DNA from: Herbaspirillum chlorophenolicum
GTDB taxonomy: Bacteria; Pseudomonadota; Gammaproteobacteria; Burkholderiales; Burkholderiaceae_D
Length of the DNA: 64,000 nt
Assembly: GCF_001189955.1 (NCBI RefSeq)
Contig: NZ_LFLT01000013.1
Span: 54,771-118,770 of the forward strand
Direction: 5' to 3'
Position 1 is the stretch's first letter. Each line of letters begins with the position of its first letter. Under the pieces are notes generated by a model that saw only the letters and a list, made by a program, of their open reading frames with translations, ran no database searches and was not told the DNA's origin. The position numbers were made by a program, and so were the translations under genes. Positions 1-10,805 of this stretch are shown piece after piece.

Positions 1-2087
1 GTCGAGCTGGAGTAATACTGGCGATTGGTGAGATTGGTCACAGCCAGCGTCAGTTCGGTTTTGGAAAAACGGTAACCGACCTTGCCATCCCAGCGGGTAT
101 AAGCCGGCAAATCGAGCCGGTTGGCGATATCGACGTAGCGCGAGCCTTCATAGACAAGGCCAGCTTCCGAGAAAAATCCGAAGGTTGGTGCATAACCCAA
201 AAACACGCTGCCATTGGCGCCGGAGACGCCCACCGAACGTTTGCCCGCCAAATTCGCGGCCGGGCAGTTTGTCCCTCTGCAAAGAGGTGCCTCGACGATG
301 CGCGCACGCTGGAGGGCAAATCCGCTGCGGACAAACCAATTGGGGGCCAGTTGGCCGTTGACCGACAGTTCCACTCCTCGATTTCGCTCCAGCCCGCTGA
401 TCACGAACAAGTTCGGATTGCTGGAAACCTGGGTACGCCGGTTGTACAAGTCCAGCTGAAATACGGATAGGGTCGTGCTGATCTTCTTGTCCAGCCAATC
501 GCTTTTCACTCCGACCTCGTATTGCCGGCTGGACTGAGGCTCCAACGCATTGTTGGAAACGGTGCTGGCGCCGGTGCCGGTGTCCAGCCCGACCGTATCC
601 GCTCCGCCGCTGGGGATGAAGCTCTTGCTGTACGAGGCATAAAAGCTGTGGTCTGCCAGCGGCGACCAAACCACACCCAATCTCGGGCTCAGTGCAGAAG
701 TCATGCGCGCGGCGCGGCCTCCTCCTGTCGTCCGGCTGGTGGAGTCGGCGGCAAAACGGTCCCATCTCAAACCCGCCAGCATCTTCCATTGCGGCGAAAA
801 CGTCAGTTGGTCCTGCGCATATAAGGCAATGCCGTCCGCACGGTGCAAGCTGTTAGTGGACAAAGCCGGTGGCGCCAATGCATCAGGCGCCTTGGATGGA
901 TTCAACAGAGACACGCTGCTGGAAGGGCTGCGTGAATACAACGTCGGTTGCCGGCGTTCCACAGTGTATTCAGCGCCGAACAACATGTCGTGACGCACAG
1001 CACCGGTCACGGTGTTGCCTTCCAGCTCCAGATTATTCTGCCAGTTGCGCTGATGCAGGTTCTGCTGCCAGCGCGCACGCGTCACCATGTTGTTATTGAC
1101 CCCGGTCAGTCCGGTCGCGAAGGTATTGTCGAAGATGCTGTTCAGATGGAGCATGCCCAGCGTGTAGCGCAGCTTCCAATCCTGGTCGATCCTGTGCTCC
1201 AGCGTGGAGCGCAGGTATAGCGTGCTGTCCTTGATGTAGTCGCGACTCGGCACGCCGTAGGTGGTTGCCCGGTTCGCCGGCGGCAACTGGTAGGGACTGC
1301 GGTCATTACGGCGCCAGGCCGGCATGCCGCGATCCGGGGTGCGGTCGAATTCTGAGAACTCCGTTTGCAGCAGCCATGAAGTTCGACCGTCATCCCACTT
1401 CAGCGAAGGAGCGATGTATTGGCGCGAACTGTTGACGCCATCGCGAAAGCTGTTGGCATGCGCGCGGCCGGCATTGATGCGCATGGCCCATTGCTCGCTC
1501 AGTACCTTGTTCACATCCGCGGCAAAACCCAGGCGGCTGTAACTTCCGGCAAATACCTTGAGGCTGCTCTGGACATCCGCTCCCGGCTGCTTGCTGATGC
1601 GGTTGATCACCCCACCGCCGCTGCCACGGCCGTAGAGTACCGCGGCCGGCCCCTTCAGGATTTCGATGCGTTCGATATTGCCCAGGCTGCGCACGTACTG
1701 CGCGTCGTCGCGGATGCCGTCGAGGAAGACATCGCCGGCACTGGAGAAGCCACGGATCTTGAAGGAGTCGAAACGCGTATCGGAGTTGTTGGTAATGCCA
1801 GGCACGCCCGCCAGCGCCTCGGCCATGGTTTGTGCGCCGTAAGAGGCGGCTTCTTCCATGTTCACGCTGTTGACGGTTTGCGGCACATCCCTGAGATCCG
1901 TCGCTGTACGGGTCGCAGTCGATACCTTGCCCGGGCGCGGGTCGTAATGGCTGCGCTCGCCGGAAATTTCAATATGCGGCAGCCTGTCATCAACTTCGCC
2001 TTCTGCGAAAGCGGAGGTGGAAAAAAGGGAGGAAAAGGCCAGCGCCATCACGCTGAGGCGACGCTCGGAAATGCATTGGGTAGGCAT
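1..2087 (-). CDS. TonB-dependent siderophore receptor, 3' end cut by window edge
   Basis: Outer-membrane receptor that imports a ferric siderophore using TonB-ExbBD energy. About 695 codons can be read without a stop from ATG at 2085-2087 to the window edge. A signal peptide ends near SAFA (about residue 28). A plug domain follows, with VPQTVN, the motif RIEILKGPAAVLYGRGSGGG and VINRISKQP. The rest is alternating barrel sequence with a late block NLTNRQYYSSS close to the usual C-terminus, so only some 20-30 residues are probably missing. The family resembles catecholate/Fiu-type receptors; the ligand cannot be named. The start has no strong ribosome site, but an in-frame TAG lies at 2142-2144 and no better start precedes this ATG. 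A Fur-box-like site upstream fits iron control. Confidence 0.93.
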   Translation of the reverse strand, partial: MPTQCISERRLSVMALAFSSLFSTSAFAEGEVDDRLPHIEISGERSHYDPRPGKVSTATRTATDLRDVPQTVNSVNMEEAASYGAQTMAEALAGVPGITNNSDTRFDSFKIRGFSSAGDVFLDGIRDDAQYVRSLGNIERIEILKGPAAVLYGRGSGGGVINRISKQPGADVQSSLKVFAGSYSRLGFAADVNKVLSEQWAMRINAGRAHANSFRDGVNSSRQYIAPSLKWDDGRTSWLLQTEFSEFDRTPDRGMPAWRRNDRSPYQLPPANRATTYGVPSRDYIKDSTLYLRSTLEHRIDQDWKLRYTLGMLHLNSIFDNTFATGLTGVNNNMVTRARWQQNLHQRNWQNNLELEGNTVTGAVRHDMLFGAEYTVERRQPTLYSRSPSSSVSLLNPSKAPDALAPPALSTNSLHRADGIALYAQDQLTFSPQWKMLAGLRWDRFAADSTSRTTGGGRAARMTSALSPRLGVVWSPLADHSFYASYSKSFIPSGGADTVGLDTGTGASTVSNNALEPQSSRQYEVGVKSDWLDKKISTTLSVFQLDLYNRRTQVSSNPNLFVISGLERNRGVELSVNGQLAPNWFVRSGFALQRARIVEAPLCRGTNCPAANLAGKRSVGVSGANGSVFLGYAPTFGFFSEAGLVYEGSRYVDIANRLDLPAYTRWDGKVGYRFSKTELTLAVTNLTNRQYYSSS

Positions 2088-2155
2088 GGATTGAATGAGG
2101 ACCCGGACAGGCCCCTCTCTGGTCAAAATGGAGGGGCAATTCTAGACCCACAAAC

Positions 2156-2174
2156 AACAACGATTCTCATTAAC
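2156..2174 (-). promoter_or_regulatory. Fur-box-like operator upstream of the siderophore receptor
   Basis: Read on the minus strand, the 19 bases GTTAATGAGAATCGTTGTT match 14 of 19 positions of the classic Fur consensus. The site lies about 70 bases upstream of the receptor start, where a repressor would block the promoter. Fur control of such receptors is established; binding here is inferred. Confidence 0.7.
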
Positions 2175-2434
2175 ACCAACACCGGAATGCGATAGCGCCA
2201 ATAAATCACAAAACATGGCACCCACCTTGCAACAAATGAAAGAAACTCCCAGATGTATTTCTGAAGCTTGATTTTTTGACATGCGGGACCGACGGCAAGC
2301 CGACATTGCTCCTTTTCGTCGCCACCCAACCTCCATCCGTCCAGGACAGCGATACGTCGCCGCAGGCACAGCGCGGGCTGCGGCCCGGTTTCTTCAAGGC
2401 AACCCCGTTGGGTATCTTTTTGCCCTGAATCCCT

Positions 2435-2440
2435 TATAAT
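2435..2440 (+). promoter_or_regulatory. Probable -10 element of the argF promoter
   Basis: A perfect TATAAT lies 54 bases upstream of the argF start. The best -35 candidate is TTGGGT at 2408-2413, but its spacing of 21 bases is long, so only the -10 is called. The stretch 2175-2430 otherwise shows no gene I can support. Confidence 0.5.
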
Positions 2441-2458
2441 CTAAGCAGTTATAACGAT

Positions 2459-2489
2459 CGGCGGCAGGCGCCACGCTAGCCGCCGTTTT
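2459..2489 (+). promoter_or_regulatory. Terminator-like hairpin abutting the argF start codon
   Basis: CGGCGGC at 2459-2465 pairs perfectly with GCCGCCG at 2479-2485 and is followed by TTTT, ending six bases before the argF ATG. It sits between the -10 element and the gene, so it would be in the 5' leader. It occupies the place where a ribosome site would normally be. It could be an attenuator or a translational control hairpin. Confidence 0.45.
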
Positions 2490-2494
2490 CATTT

Positions 2495-4796
<2,302 letters not shown>

Positions 4797-4830
4797 CCGT
4801 CTTCAACCGAGAGATCTGAAAGAATTTCTG

Positions 4831-5145
4831 ATGAGCACCCAATTCGACAACGTCACCGTCCTGAAAAAGGGCAATGTCTATTTTGATGGCAAGTGTGTTT
4901 CGCACACTGTGCTGTTTGCCGACGGCACCAAGAAGACCCTGGGCGTCATCCTGCCCTCGTCGCTCAATTTCGGCACCGCTTCGCCGGAAATCATGGAAAT
5001 CGTCAGCGGCAGCTGCCGTATCCGCCTCAAGGGCGAGGAAGCCTGGAATACCTATGGCGCCGGCACCCAGTTCAGCGTTCCGGGCAATTCGTCCTTCGAT
5101 ATCGAAGTAACGGAGACCGTGGATTACGTCTGCCATTACGGCTGA
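4831..5145 (+). CDS. ppnP: Pyrimidine/purine nucleoside phosphorylase PpnP (DUF1255)
   Basis: A 104-residue single-domain cupin of the PpnP/YaiE family, which splits several nucleosides with phosphate to free bases and ribose 1-phosphate. Visible family features are the N-terminal [12 protein letters not shown], the core [18 protein letters not shown], and the end [16 protein letters not shown]. It begins 34 bases after argG and is followed by a strong terminator, so it looks like the last gene of the arginine run. A functional link to arginine synthesis is not known; the shared use of carbamoyl phosphate by pyrimidine synthesis is only suggestive. Confidence 0.93.
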   Translation: MSTQFDNVTVLKKGNVYFDGKCVSHTVLFADGTKKTLGVILPSSLNFGTASPEIMEIVSGSCRIRLKGEEAWNTYGAGTQFSVPGNSSFDIEVTETVDYVCHYG

Positions 5146-5168
5146 TCGCCTGCGCTGGCAACGACATG

Positions 5169-5199
5169 AAAAAACGCCGGTCTCGACCGGCGTTTTTTT
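5169..5199. terminator. Bidirectional intrinsic terminator between ppnP and murB
   Basis: A perfect CGCCGGTC/GACCGGCG stem flanked by A-run and T-run lies between the convergent ends of ppnP and murB, so it can stop transcription from both sides. Confidence 0.93.
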
Positions 5200-5227
5200 A
5201 TTGGACAAGCATTTCAATCGGCTCAGC

Positions 5228-6253
5228 TCAGACAAACACCGGTTCCGGTTCCAGCTCCACCCCGAACTTCCCGCGCACATCCGCCTGAATCGCCCGCGCC
5301 AGCGCCGCCACCTCAGCCCCGCTGGCGCCGCCCCGATTGACCAGCACCAGCGCCTGCTTCTCGTACACACCGGCCGCGCCCAGCGACCTGCCCTTCCAGC
5401 CACACTGGTCGATCAGCCAGCCTGCGGCCAGCTTGTAGCGGCCATCGTCCTGGCGATAACTCACCAGGCCGGCATGCTGCGCCAAGAGGGCTTCGCGCTG
5501 CTGCGCGCTGACGATGGGGTTCTTGAAGAAACTGCCGGCATTGCCGATCTGCGCCGGATCGGGCAGCTTGCGCGTGCGGATGGTGATGACGGCATCGGCG
5601 ATGTCGCGCGCGCTGGGTTCGGTGATCTGCCTGTCGGCCAGGGCCTGCGCCACGTCGGCGTAGTTTGCATTAGCCTGCCATTTCCTGGGCAAGGCGAATG
5701 TGACATCCAGCACCACGGCGTTATCGCGAAGCGCATGCTTGAACACGCTGTCGCGATAGCCGAAGCGGCAGGCTGGGCCGTCCAGAACGATCACTTCGCC
5801 GGTGGAAAAATCGAAGGCAGTCAGGGAATGAAAACGGTCCTTGACCTCGACTCCGTAGGCGCCGATGTTCTGGATAGGCGCGGCACCCACGCTGCCCGGA
5901 ATCAGCGACAGATTCTCCAGTCCGCCCAACCCCTGGGCCAGCGTCCATTGCACGAAGCCGTGCCAGTTTTCGCCGGCCGCTGCGCGCACGTAGGTGAATT
6001 CGCTGTCTTCGCCAACCACGGCGATGCCGCGGCCGCACATGTGCAGCACCAGGCCGGGAAAGTCGCGCGTCAGCAGCAGGTTGCTGCCGCCGCCTAGCAC
6101 CAGGCGCGGCAAGCCGGACAGCCCGGCGTCGTTGCGCACCGCGCGCAGGATATCGGGGCCATCCACAGCCAGGTAGGCCTGCGCACAGGCATCGATGCCG
6201 AAGGTATTGAGTGCGCGCAGGGAAAAATCGCGCTGTACGGGGATTGGGAACAT
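5228..6253 (-). CDS. murB: UDP-N-acetylmuramate dehydrogenase
   Basis: FAD enzyme that reduces UDP-N-acetylglucosamine enolpyruvate to UDP-N-acetylmuramate in the cytosolic phase of peptidoglycan synthesis. The 341-residue type I protein shows NTFGID at the start, the FAD-binding GGGSNLLLT, the block [21 protein letters not shown], and the late [10 protein letters not shown] with the active-site serine. The frame stays open upstream to 6394, but the ATG at 6251-6253 matches the usual family start. A TATAAT ends nine bases before this ATG and no Shine-Dalgarno is visible, so a leaderless message is likely. Convergent with ppnP and divergent from yajQ. Confidence 0.96.
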   Translation of the reverse strand: MFPIPVQRDFSLRALNTFGIDACAQAYLAVDGPDILRAVRNDAGLSGLPRLVLGGGSNLLLTRDFPGLVLHMCGRGIAVVGEDSEFTYVRAAAGENWHGFVQWTLAQGLGGLENLSLIPGSVGAAPIQNIGAYGVEVKDRFHSLTAFDFSTGEVIVLDGPACRFGYRDSVFKHALRDNAVVLDVTFALPRKWQANANYADVAQALADRQITEPSARDIADAVITIRTRKLPDPAQIGNAGSFFKNPIVSAQQREALLAQHAGLVSYRQDDGRYKLAAGWLIDQCGWKGRSLGAAGVYEKQALVLVNRGGASGAEVAALARAIQADVRGKFGVELEPEPVFV

Positions 6254-6262
6254 AAGGGCTGG

Positions 6263-6268
6263 ATTATA
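6263..6268 (-). promoter_or_regulatory. -10 element nine bases before the murB start
   Basis: TATAAT on the minus strand, inside GGCTATAAT. Transcription would begin at about the A of the murB ATG. The -35 region is poor, so this is a moderate call. Confidence 0.5.
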
Positions 6269-6412
6269 GCCGCTCGCGCAGCGCCATCGCACGGCCTGTC
6301 CCGCCAGACAGTGTCTGTCGGCGCACATGCCATAGCCCTGCCGCCGCCAGTCCGTTAAAATCTCGTTCGTAACGCCGGAACCCTCCGGTTGCAAGAATAA
6401 AAGGATATTGCC

Positions 6413-6898
6413 ATGCCCTCATTTGATACCGTCTGCGAAGCCAACCTGGTCGAAGTCAAGAATGCCGTCGAGCAGGCCAACAAGGAAATCTCCACCCGCT
6501 TCGACTTCAAGGGCACCGATGCCCGCGTCGAGCAAAAAGAGCGTGAACTGACCGCGTATGCGGATTCGGACTTCCAGCTGAGCCAGGTGCGCGACGTGCT
6601 GACCAACAAGATGACCAAGCGCAACGTCGATGTGCGCTTCCTCGACGAAGGCAAGATCGAGAAGATCGGCGGCGACAAGGTCAAGCAGGTGATCAAGGTC
6701 AAGAACGGTATCGAGAGCGACGATGCCAAGAAGATCGTGCGCGTCATCAAGGACAGCAAGATGAAAGTGCAGGCCAGCATCCAGGGCGATGCCGTGCGCA
6801 TCACCGGCGCCAAGCGCGACGACCTGCAGGCCGCCATGGCGCTGCTGCGCAAGGAAGTGAAGGACATCCCGCTGGAATTCAACAACTTCCGCGATTGA
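6413..6898 (+). CDS. yajQ: YajQ family nucleotide-binding protein
   Basis: The 161-residue protein is a clear YajQ/DUF520 member: it opens [19 protein letters not shown] and contains the repeated KxKI/FDFKGT type core and the end [18 protein letters not shown]. YajQ proteins bind nucleotides or tRNA, and homologues in Xanthomonas and Pseudomonas bind cyclic di-GMP and affect virulence gene expression; the ligand in this organism is not established. It stands alone between the divergent murB and the convergent VOC gene, with a terminator right after it. Confidence 0.95.
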   Translation: MPSFDTVCEANLVEVKNAVEQANKEISTRFDFKGTDARVEQKERELTAYADSDFQLSQVRDVLTNKMTKRNVDVRFLDEGKIEKIGGDKVKQVIKVKNGIESDDAKKIVRVIKDSKMKVQASIQGDAVRITGAKRDDLQAAMALLRKEVKDIPLEFNNFRD

Positions 6899-6922
6899 TC
6901 CTCCCTGCCTGCAGCCCGAATG

Positions 6923-6952
6923 AAAACGCCGGCGCAATGCCGGCGTTTTTTA
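6923..6952. terminator. Bidirectional terminator between yajQ and the VOC gene
   Basis: AACGCCGGC/GCCGGCGTT stem with A-rich 5' and T-rich 3' flank lies between convergent genes. Confidence 0.9.
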
Positions 6953-6974
6953 TTGGCGCATCGATGCGTCTTGC

Positions 6975-7451
6975 TTACTGGCCGGCGCCCGGGCAGTCGA
7001 GTGCATTGCGGATCTCATCCGGCGTCATGTCGCGGATATGCGTGGCCACCGACCACTTGTGGCCGAAGGGATCGACCAGTTGCCCGTAACGGTCGCCCCA
7101 GAACATATCGGCCACCGGCATGGCCACCTGTGCGCCAGCCGCCACTGCCTGGGCAAAGACGGCATCGACGTCTTCCACGTACAGGTGGATGGTAACCGGC
7201 GAGCCGCCCAGCGCCTTCGGCCCCAGGCTCTTCCATTCGGGCATTTCATCGACCAGCATCAGGCTGGAATCGCCGATAGTCACATTCGCGTGCATCAGCT
7301 TGCCGTCCGGGCCGGGCAGGCGGGCACCTTCGACGGCGCCGAAGGCTTTCTTGTAGAACTCAATGGCTTCGGCCGCGCCGGCACAGACCAGGTGCGGCGT
7401 GAGCGAATGCATGCCAGTGGGAATCGGTTTGACTTTGGATGGGGTGGACAT
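6975..7451 (-). CDS. VOC (glyoxalase/PhnB-like) family protein
   Basis: A 158-residue cytosolic protein with a vicinal-oxygen-chelate fold. The N-terminal half has LTPHLVCAGAAEAIEFYKKAFGA, and the C-terminal half has VTIHLYVEDVDAVFAQAV, WGDRYGQLVDPFGHKWSVATH. This is typical of the PhnB/YdcJ-like group often annotated as glyoxalase or bleomycin-resistance related, but no substrate can be assigned. The chosen ATG (7449-7451) is preceded by AAGGAG at good spacing; the frame is open further upstream to 7601 without such support. It stands alone, downstream of aroG's terminator. Confidence 0.9.
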   Translation of the reverse strand: MSTPSKVKPIPTGMHSLTPHLVCAGAAEAIEFYKKAFGAVEGARLPGPDGKLMHANVTIGDSSLMLVDEMPEWKSLGPKALGGSPVTIHLYVEDVDAVFAQAVAAGAQVAMPVADMFWGDRYGQLVDPFGHKWSVATHIRDMTPDEIRNALDCPGAGQ

Positions 7452-7613
7452 GCGCGTCTCCTTGCGGGGTTGTCGGGCAAGCGTTGAAGCTTGGGGATGC
7501 CCATTTTGCACCCGGAAGAACGTAAAACAAAGCTCTTCCACGAAGCCTTCATCTTGATACTTGGCAAGCCCGTCATCACGGCGAAAACCAGGAACCAGCA
7601 TCGTCCGACGGAC

Positions 7614-7648
7614 GAAAAAAAACCGCCGTGACCAGGATCACGGCGGCT
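7614..7648 (-). terminator. Intrinsic terminator of aroG
   Basis: On the minus strand, CCGCCGTGA and TCACGGCGG form a nine-base stem followed by eight T, 26 bases after the aroG stop. Confidence 0.92.
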
Positions 7649-7673
7649 TGTCCATTCAAAAAGCAGTGAACGC

Positions 7674-8744
7674 TCAGGCTGCGTCGCGCTCCCCCATCAG
7701 GCGGCGCTGCTTGACCGAGTCAGCCAGGCCTTGCAGCACTTGCAGGCTTTCTTCCCAGTTGATGCAGCCATCGGTGATGGACTGGCCGTAGGTCAGTTCC
7801 TTGCCCGGCACCAGGTCCTGGCGGCCGGCCACCAGGTGCGACTCGACCATCACGCCGACGATGCGGGTGTCGCCGGCGGCGATCTGGCTGCCGATGTCAG
7901 CACACACGGGAATCTGGTTTTCCGGTTTCTTGGAGCTGTTGGCGTGCGAAGCGTCGATCATCAGGCGCGAGGCCAGGCCGCTCTTGGCGATGTCCTGGCA
8001 CGCCGCTTCCACGCTGGCAGCGTCGTAGTTAGGCGTCTTGCCGCCGCGCAGGATGATGTGGCAGTCCTCGTTGCCCGCAGTGGAGACGATGGCCGAGTGG
8101 CCGCCCTTGGTGACCGACAGGAAGTGGTGCGGCTGCGAAGCGGCCTTGATGGCATCCACGGCGATCTTGACGTTGCCGTCGGTGCCGTTCTTGAAACCGA
8201 CCGGGCATGACAGGCCGGACGCCAGCTCGCGGTGCACTTGCGATTCGGTGGTGCGGGCGCCGATCGCACCCCAGCTGACCAGGTCGGCGATGTATTGCGG
8301 ACTGATCACGTCGAGGAATTCAGTGCCGGCCGGCAGGCCCAGCTCGTTGATGTTGAGCAGCAGTTCGCGTGCAGTGCGCAGGCCGTCGTTGATACGGAAG
8401 CTGTTGTCCATGTACGGGTCGTTGATCAGCCCCTTCCAGCCAACGGTGGTGCGCGGCTTTTCGAAGTAGACGCGCATCACGATTTCCAGTTCGTTCTTGT
8501 GGCGCTCGCGCTCGACCACCAGGCGGCGCGCGTATTCCATCGCTGCCTTGGTGTCGTGGATGGAGCACGGGCCGATGACCACCATCAGGCGGTCATCCTG
8601 GCCGTGCAGGATGCGATGCAATGCGGTACGCGCTTCGGCCGTGGTGCTCTCGACCTTTTCGGTGCAGGCAAACTCACGGATCAAATGCGAAGGAGGAAGC
8701 AGTTCTTTCATTTCTCTGATGCGAAGATCGTCAGTGCGCGGCAT
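7674..8744 (-). CDS. aroG: 3-deoxy-7-phosphoheptulonate synthase (DAHP synthase, class I)
   Basis: Joins phosphoenolpyruvate and erythrose 4-phosphate in the first step of the shikimate pathway to Phe, Tyr and Trp. The 356-residue protein is of the AroF/AroG/AroH type: GPCSIHD at 58-64, RVYFEKPRTTVGWKGL from 91, later KNGTDG and the metal-site block MIDASHANSSKK. CAGGAGA lies at good spacing before the ATG at 8742-8744. The E. coli enzymes differ in feedback inhibitor; which amino acid inhibits this one is not visible. The leader upstream encodes a Phe/Tyr-rich peptide and a terminator, so transcription is probably attenuated when Phe and Tyr are plentiful. Confidence 0.98.
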   Translation of the reverse strand: MPRTDDLRIREMKELLPPSHLIREFACTEKVESTTAEARTALHRILHGQDDRLMVVIGPCSIHDTKAAMEYARRLVVERERHKNELEIVMRVYFEKPRTTVGWKGLINDPYMDNSFRINDGLRTARELLLNINELGLPAGTEFLDVISPQYIADLVSWGAIGARTTESQVHRELASGLSCPVGFKNGTDGNVKIAVDAIKAASQPHHFLSVTKGGHSAIVSTAGNEDCHIILRGGKTPNYDAASVEAACQDIAKSGLASRLMIDASHANSSKKPENQIPVCADIGSQIAAGDTRIVGVMVESHLVAGRQDLVPGKELTYGQSITDGCINWEESLQVLQGLADSVKQRRLMGERDAA

Positions 8745-8788
8745 TTTTTCTCCTGAATTGCTTTAGCTTGGTTAGCTGGAAATCGACC

Positions 8789-8820
8789 AAAAAAAAACCG
8801 CCATCACTGGCGGTTTTTTA
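8789..8820 (-). terminator. Attenuator terminator in the aroG leader
   Basis: On the minus strand CCGCCA-GTGA-TGGCGG, extended by AA/TT pairs and followed by a run of T, lies 45-76 bases upstream of aroG and 21 bases after the leader-peptide stop. A transcript starting further upstream must read through it to reach aroG. The 5' arm can alternatively pair with CACGGCGGT in the leader-peptide codons 21-24 (six plus three base pairs around one bulged A), which would prevent the terminator. Confidence 0.88.
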
Positions 8821-8840
8821 GGAAATTCGGTTTTGTCTTT

Positions 8841-8933
8841 TTACGAACGCTTACCGCTTTTCACCGCCGTGGGGCTGGAATAGCTAAAGTAAAAATAAAA
8901 GTAAGCGCGGAAGAAAGACATCTTTGGCTGCAT
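8841..8933 (-). CDS. Phe/Tyr-rich leader peptide of the aroG attenuator
   Basis: A 30-codon reading frame from ATG (8931-8933) to TAA (8841-8843), too short for ordinary gene finding. Residues 7-18 read FFRAYFYFYFSY: five Phe and four Tyr in twelve codons. Such runs are the hallmark of attenuator leader peptides, where a ribosome starved for charged tRNA stalls and changes RNA folding. CGCTTAC at codons 9-11 is an exact complement of GTAAGCG near codons 27-29, giving a possible 1:2 stem. The terminator at 8789-8820 is next. No strong Shine-Dalgarno is seen; GAGGA lies 16 bases upstream. A second in-frame ATG is codon 5. Confidence 0.85.
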   Translation of the reverse strand: MQPKMSFFRAYFYFYFSYSSPTAVKSGKRS

Positions 8934-8954
8934 GGATAAATTGAAGCAGTCCTC

Positions 8955-8983
8955 ATAGTGCTACAAATTCCAGGCTTTGGCAA
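8955..8983 (-). promoter_or_regulatory. Candidate promoter of the aroG leader
   Basis: On the minus strand TTGCCA (8978-8983, five of six to the -35 consensus), a 17-base spacer, and CACTAT (8955-8960, three of six). The start would fall just upstream of the leader peptide. The weak -10 keeps confidence low; a promoter further up in the AT-rich stretch is also possible. Confidence 0.35.
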
Positions 8984-9254
8984 GCGAGGCCATCAAAATG
9001 GCTTTTCATGAATTAATCGCACAAAATATCCAAAAATTAGGCATTTAATAAAAATTAAATCGCATTAAACATTAAATCCAGGCTTTAAATACAATAAAAA
9101 AACAATGCCCATGCACGGAATTTGGCCTGTATTTGACTACCTGCAGTGTGGCAAACATGCAAAAAGTCGGTGAAATTCACTCTATCCCTCATATTTTGAC
9201 TTCACCGATATTGCAAATGCACATCGCTTCCCCGCAAATCTGCCCCACAAAAAA
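8984..9254. other. AT-rich intergenic region upstream of the aroG leader
   Basis: No gene seen. The stretch is much more AT-rich than its surroundings, with many A and T runs around 9035-9110. It contains CGGTGAA (9168-9174) and TTCACCG (9201-9207) as inverted repeats, plus the small palindrome GTGAAATTCAC at 9170-9180. It separates the tldD terminator from the aroG leader and may carry the aroG promoter and regulator sites. Confidence 0.5.
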
Positions 9255-9287
9255 CAAAAGCCGCCGGAAATACCGGCGGCTTTTTGT
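9255..9287 (-). terminator. Intrinsic terminator of the yhdP-nit-tldD run
   Basis: On the minus strand AAAGCCGCCGG and CCGGCGGCTTTT form a strong stem followed by more T, just after the tldD stop. Confidence 0.9.
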
Positions 9288-9305
9288 GAAGCATACGAAA
9301 AACGC

Positions 9306-10766
9306 TCAGGCGGTGCCGCCCACCGTCACGCCATCCAAGCGCAAGGTTGGCTGGCCTACCCCCACCGGCACGCTCTGCCCTTCCTTGCCGCACACGCCCA
9401 CGCCTGAATCCAGGCTCATGTCGTTGCCGATCAGCGAGACACGGTTGAGCACGTCCGGGCCGTTACCGATCAGGGTGGCGCCCTTGACCGGATAGGTCAC
9501 CTTGCCGTTCTCGATCATGTAGGCCTCGCTGGCCGAGAACACGAACTTGCCGTTGGTGATGTCGACCTGGCCACCACCGAAGTTGACCGCGTACAAGCCG
9601 TTCTTGACCGACGCCAGGATCTCGGCCGGATCCTTGTCGCCAGCCAGCATGTAGGTGTTGGTCATGCGCGGCATCGGCAGGTGCGCGAACGACTCGCGAC
9701 GAGCGTTACCGGTCACCGGCATCTTCATCAGGCGCGCGTTCATGGTGTCCTGGATATATCCCTTCAGGATGCCATCTTCGATCAGCGTGGTGCACTGGGT
9801 CGGATTGCCTTCGTCGTCGATGTTGAGCGAACCGCGGCGGTCGGCCAGCGTGCCGTCGTCCACCACGGTCACGCCCTTGGCCGCGACGCGTTCGCCGATG
9901 CGGCCGGAGAAGGCGCTCGATCCCTTGCGGTTGAAATCGCCTTCCAAGCCGTGGCCGATCGCCTCATGCAGCAGCACGCCGGGCCAGCCTGGGCCGAGCA
10001 CGACCGTCATCGGGCCGGCCGGCGCCGGACGCGACTCCAGGTTGACCAGTGCGGTCGCAACCGCTTCGGACGCGTACTTCTCCAGCAGCGCGTCAGTGAA
10101 ATAACCATAGCTGTAGCGGCCGCCGCCACCGCTGCTGCCCATTTCGCGGCGCCCATTCTGTTCGGCGATGACCGTCACCGACACGCGCACCAGCGGGCGG
10201 ATGTCGGCCGCCAGCACGCCATCTGCGCGTGCCACCAGCACCACATCGTATTCGCCCGACAGGCTGGCCATCACCTGCACCACGCGCGGGTCCTTGGCGC
10301 GCGCGATGCGCTCGACGCGCTCCAGCAACTGCACCTTGGCGGTGGCGTCCAGCGATACCAGCGGATCATGCGGCAGGTACAGCGCGCGGCCGCCGCCGGG
10401 AATCATGTTGCCGGCAACCTTGACCTTGCCCGCGCCTTGGCGCGCGATGGTGCGCGTGGCAGCCGCGGCATCCAGCAAGGCGCGCTCGGAAATTTCGTCG
10501 GAATAGGAAAATGCAGTCTTGTCGCCAGACACGGCGCGCACGCCGACACCCTGGTCGATGGAAAAGCTGCCGGTCTTGACGATGCCCTCTTCCAGGCTCC
10601 AGCCTTCGCTCTTGGTGAACTGGAAGTACAGGTCGGCGTAATCCACTTTATGGGTGAACATGCTGCCCAGCGCTTTCAACAGCTTGGACTCGTCCAGGCC
10701 GAAAGGAGTCAGGAGCACATCGCGCGCCACTTGCAGGGCGCCCATATTCGGTTCAAATAATTTCAT
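9306..10766 (-). CDS. tldD: Metalloprotease TldD
   Basis: TldD pairs with TldE/PmbA as a cytosolic metalloprotease that matures ribosomally made peptides and helps degrade CcdA in E. coli. The 486-residue protein carries the zinc motif HEAIGH at 267-272 in the block [18 protein letters not shown], and ends with the conserved [21 protein letters not shown] region. The frame opens at 10793, but the ATG at 10764-10766 gives the usual MKLFEP-type start. tldE is not in the window. It is the last gene of a minus-strand run with yhdP and nit; nit ends 39 bases upstream. Confidence 0.97.
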   Translation of the reverse strand: MKLFEPNMGALQVARDVLLTPFGLDESKLLKALGSMFTHKVDYADLYFQFTKSEGWSLEEGIVKTGSFSIDQGVGVRAVSGDKTAFSYSDEISERALLDAAAATRTIARQGAGKVKVAGNMIPGGGRALYLPHDPLVSLDATAKVQLLERVERIARAKDPRVVQVMASLSGEYDVVLVARADGVLAADIRPLVRVSVTVIAEQNGRREMGSSGGGGRYSYGYFTDALLEKYASEAVATALVNLESRPAPAGPMTVVLGPGWPGVLLHEAIGHGLEGDFNRKGSSAFSGRIGERVAAKGVTVVDDGTLADRRGSLNIDDEGNPTQCTTLIEDGILKGYIQDTMNARLMKMPVTGNARRESFAHLPMPRMTNTYMLAGDKDPAEILASVKNGLYAVNFGGGQVDITNGKFVFSASEAYMIENGKVTYPVKGATLIGNGPDVLNRVSLIGNDMSLDSGVGVCGKEGQSVPVGVGQPTLRLDGVTVGGTA

Positions 10767-10805
10767 AGGATCTTCTGGAAGGCTTAACAACACATCAACA
10801 GCGTC

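Noticed and set aside
7570..7606. Stretch resembling a degraded CGTCATTCCGGCGAAAGCC-type intergenic repeat
   Set aside because: Match is too partial and no second copy is seen in the window.
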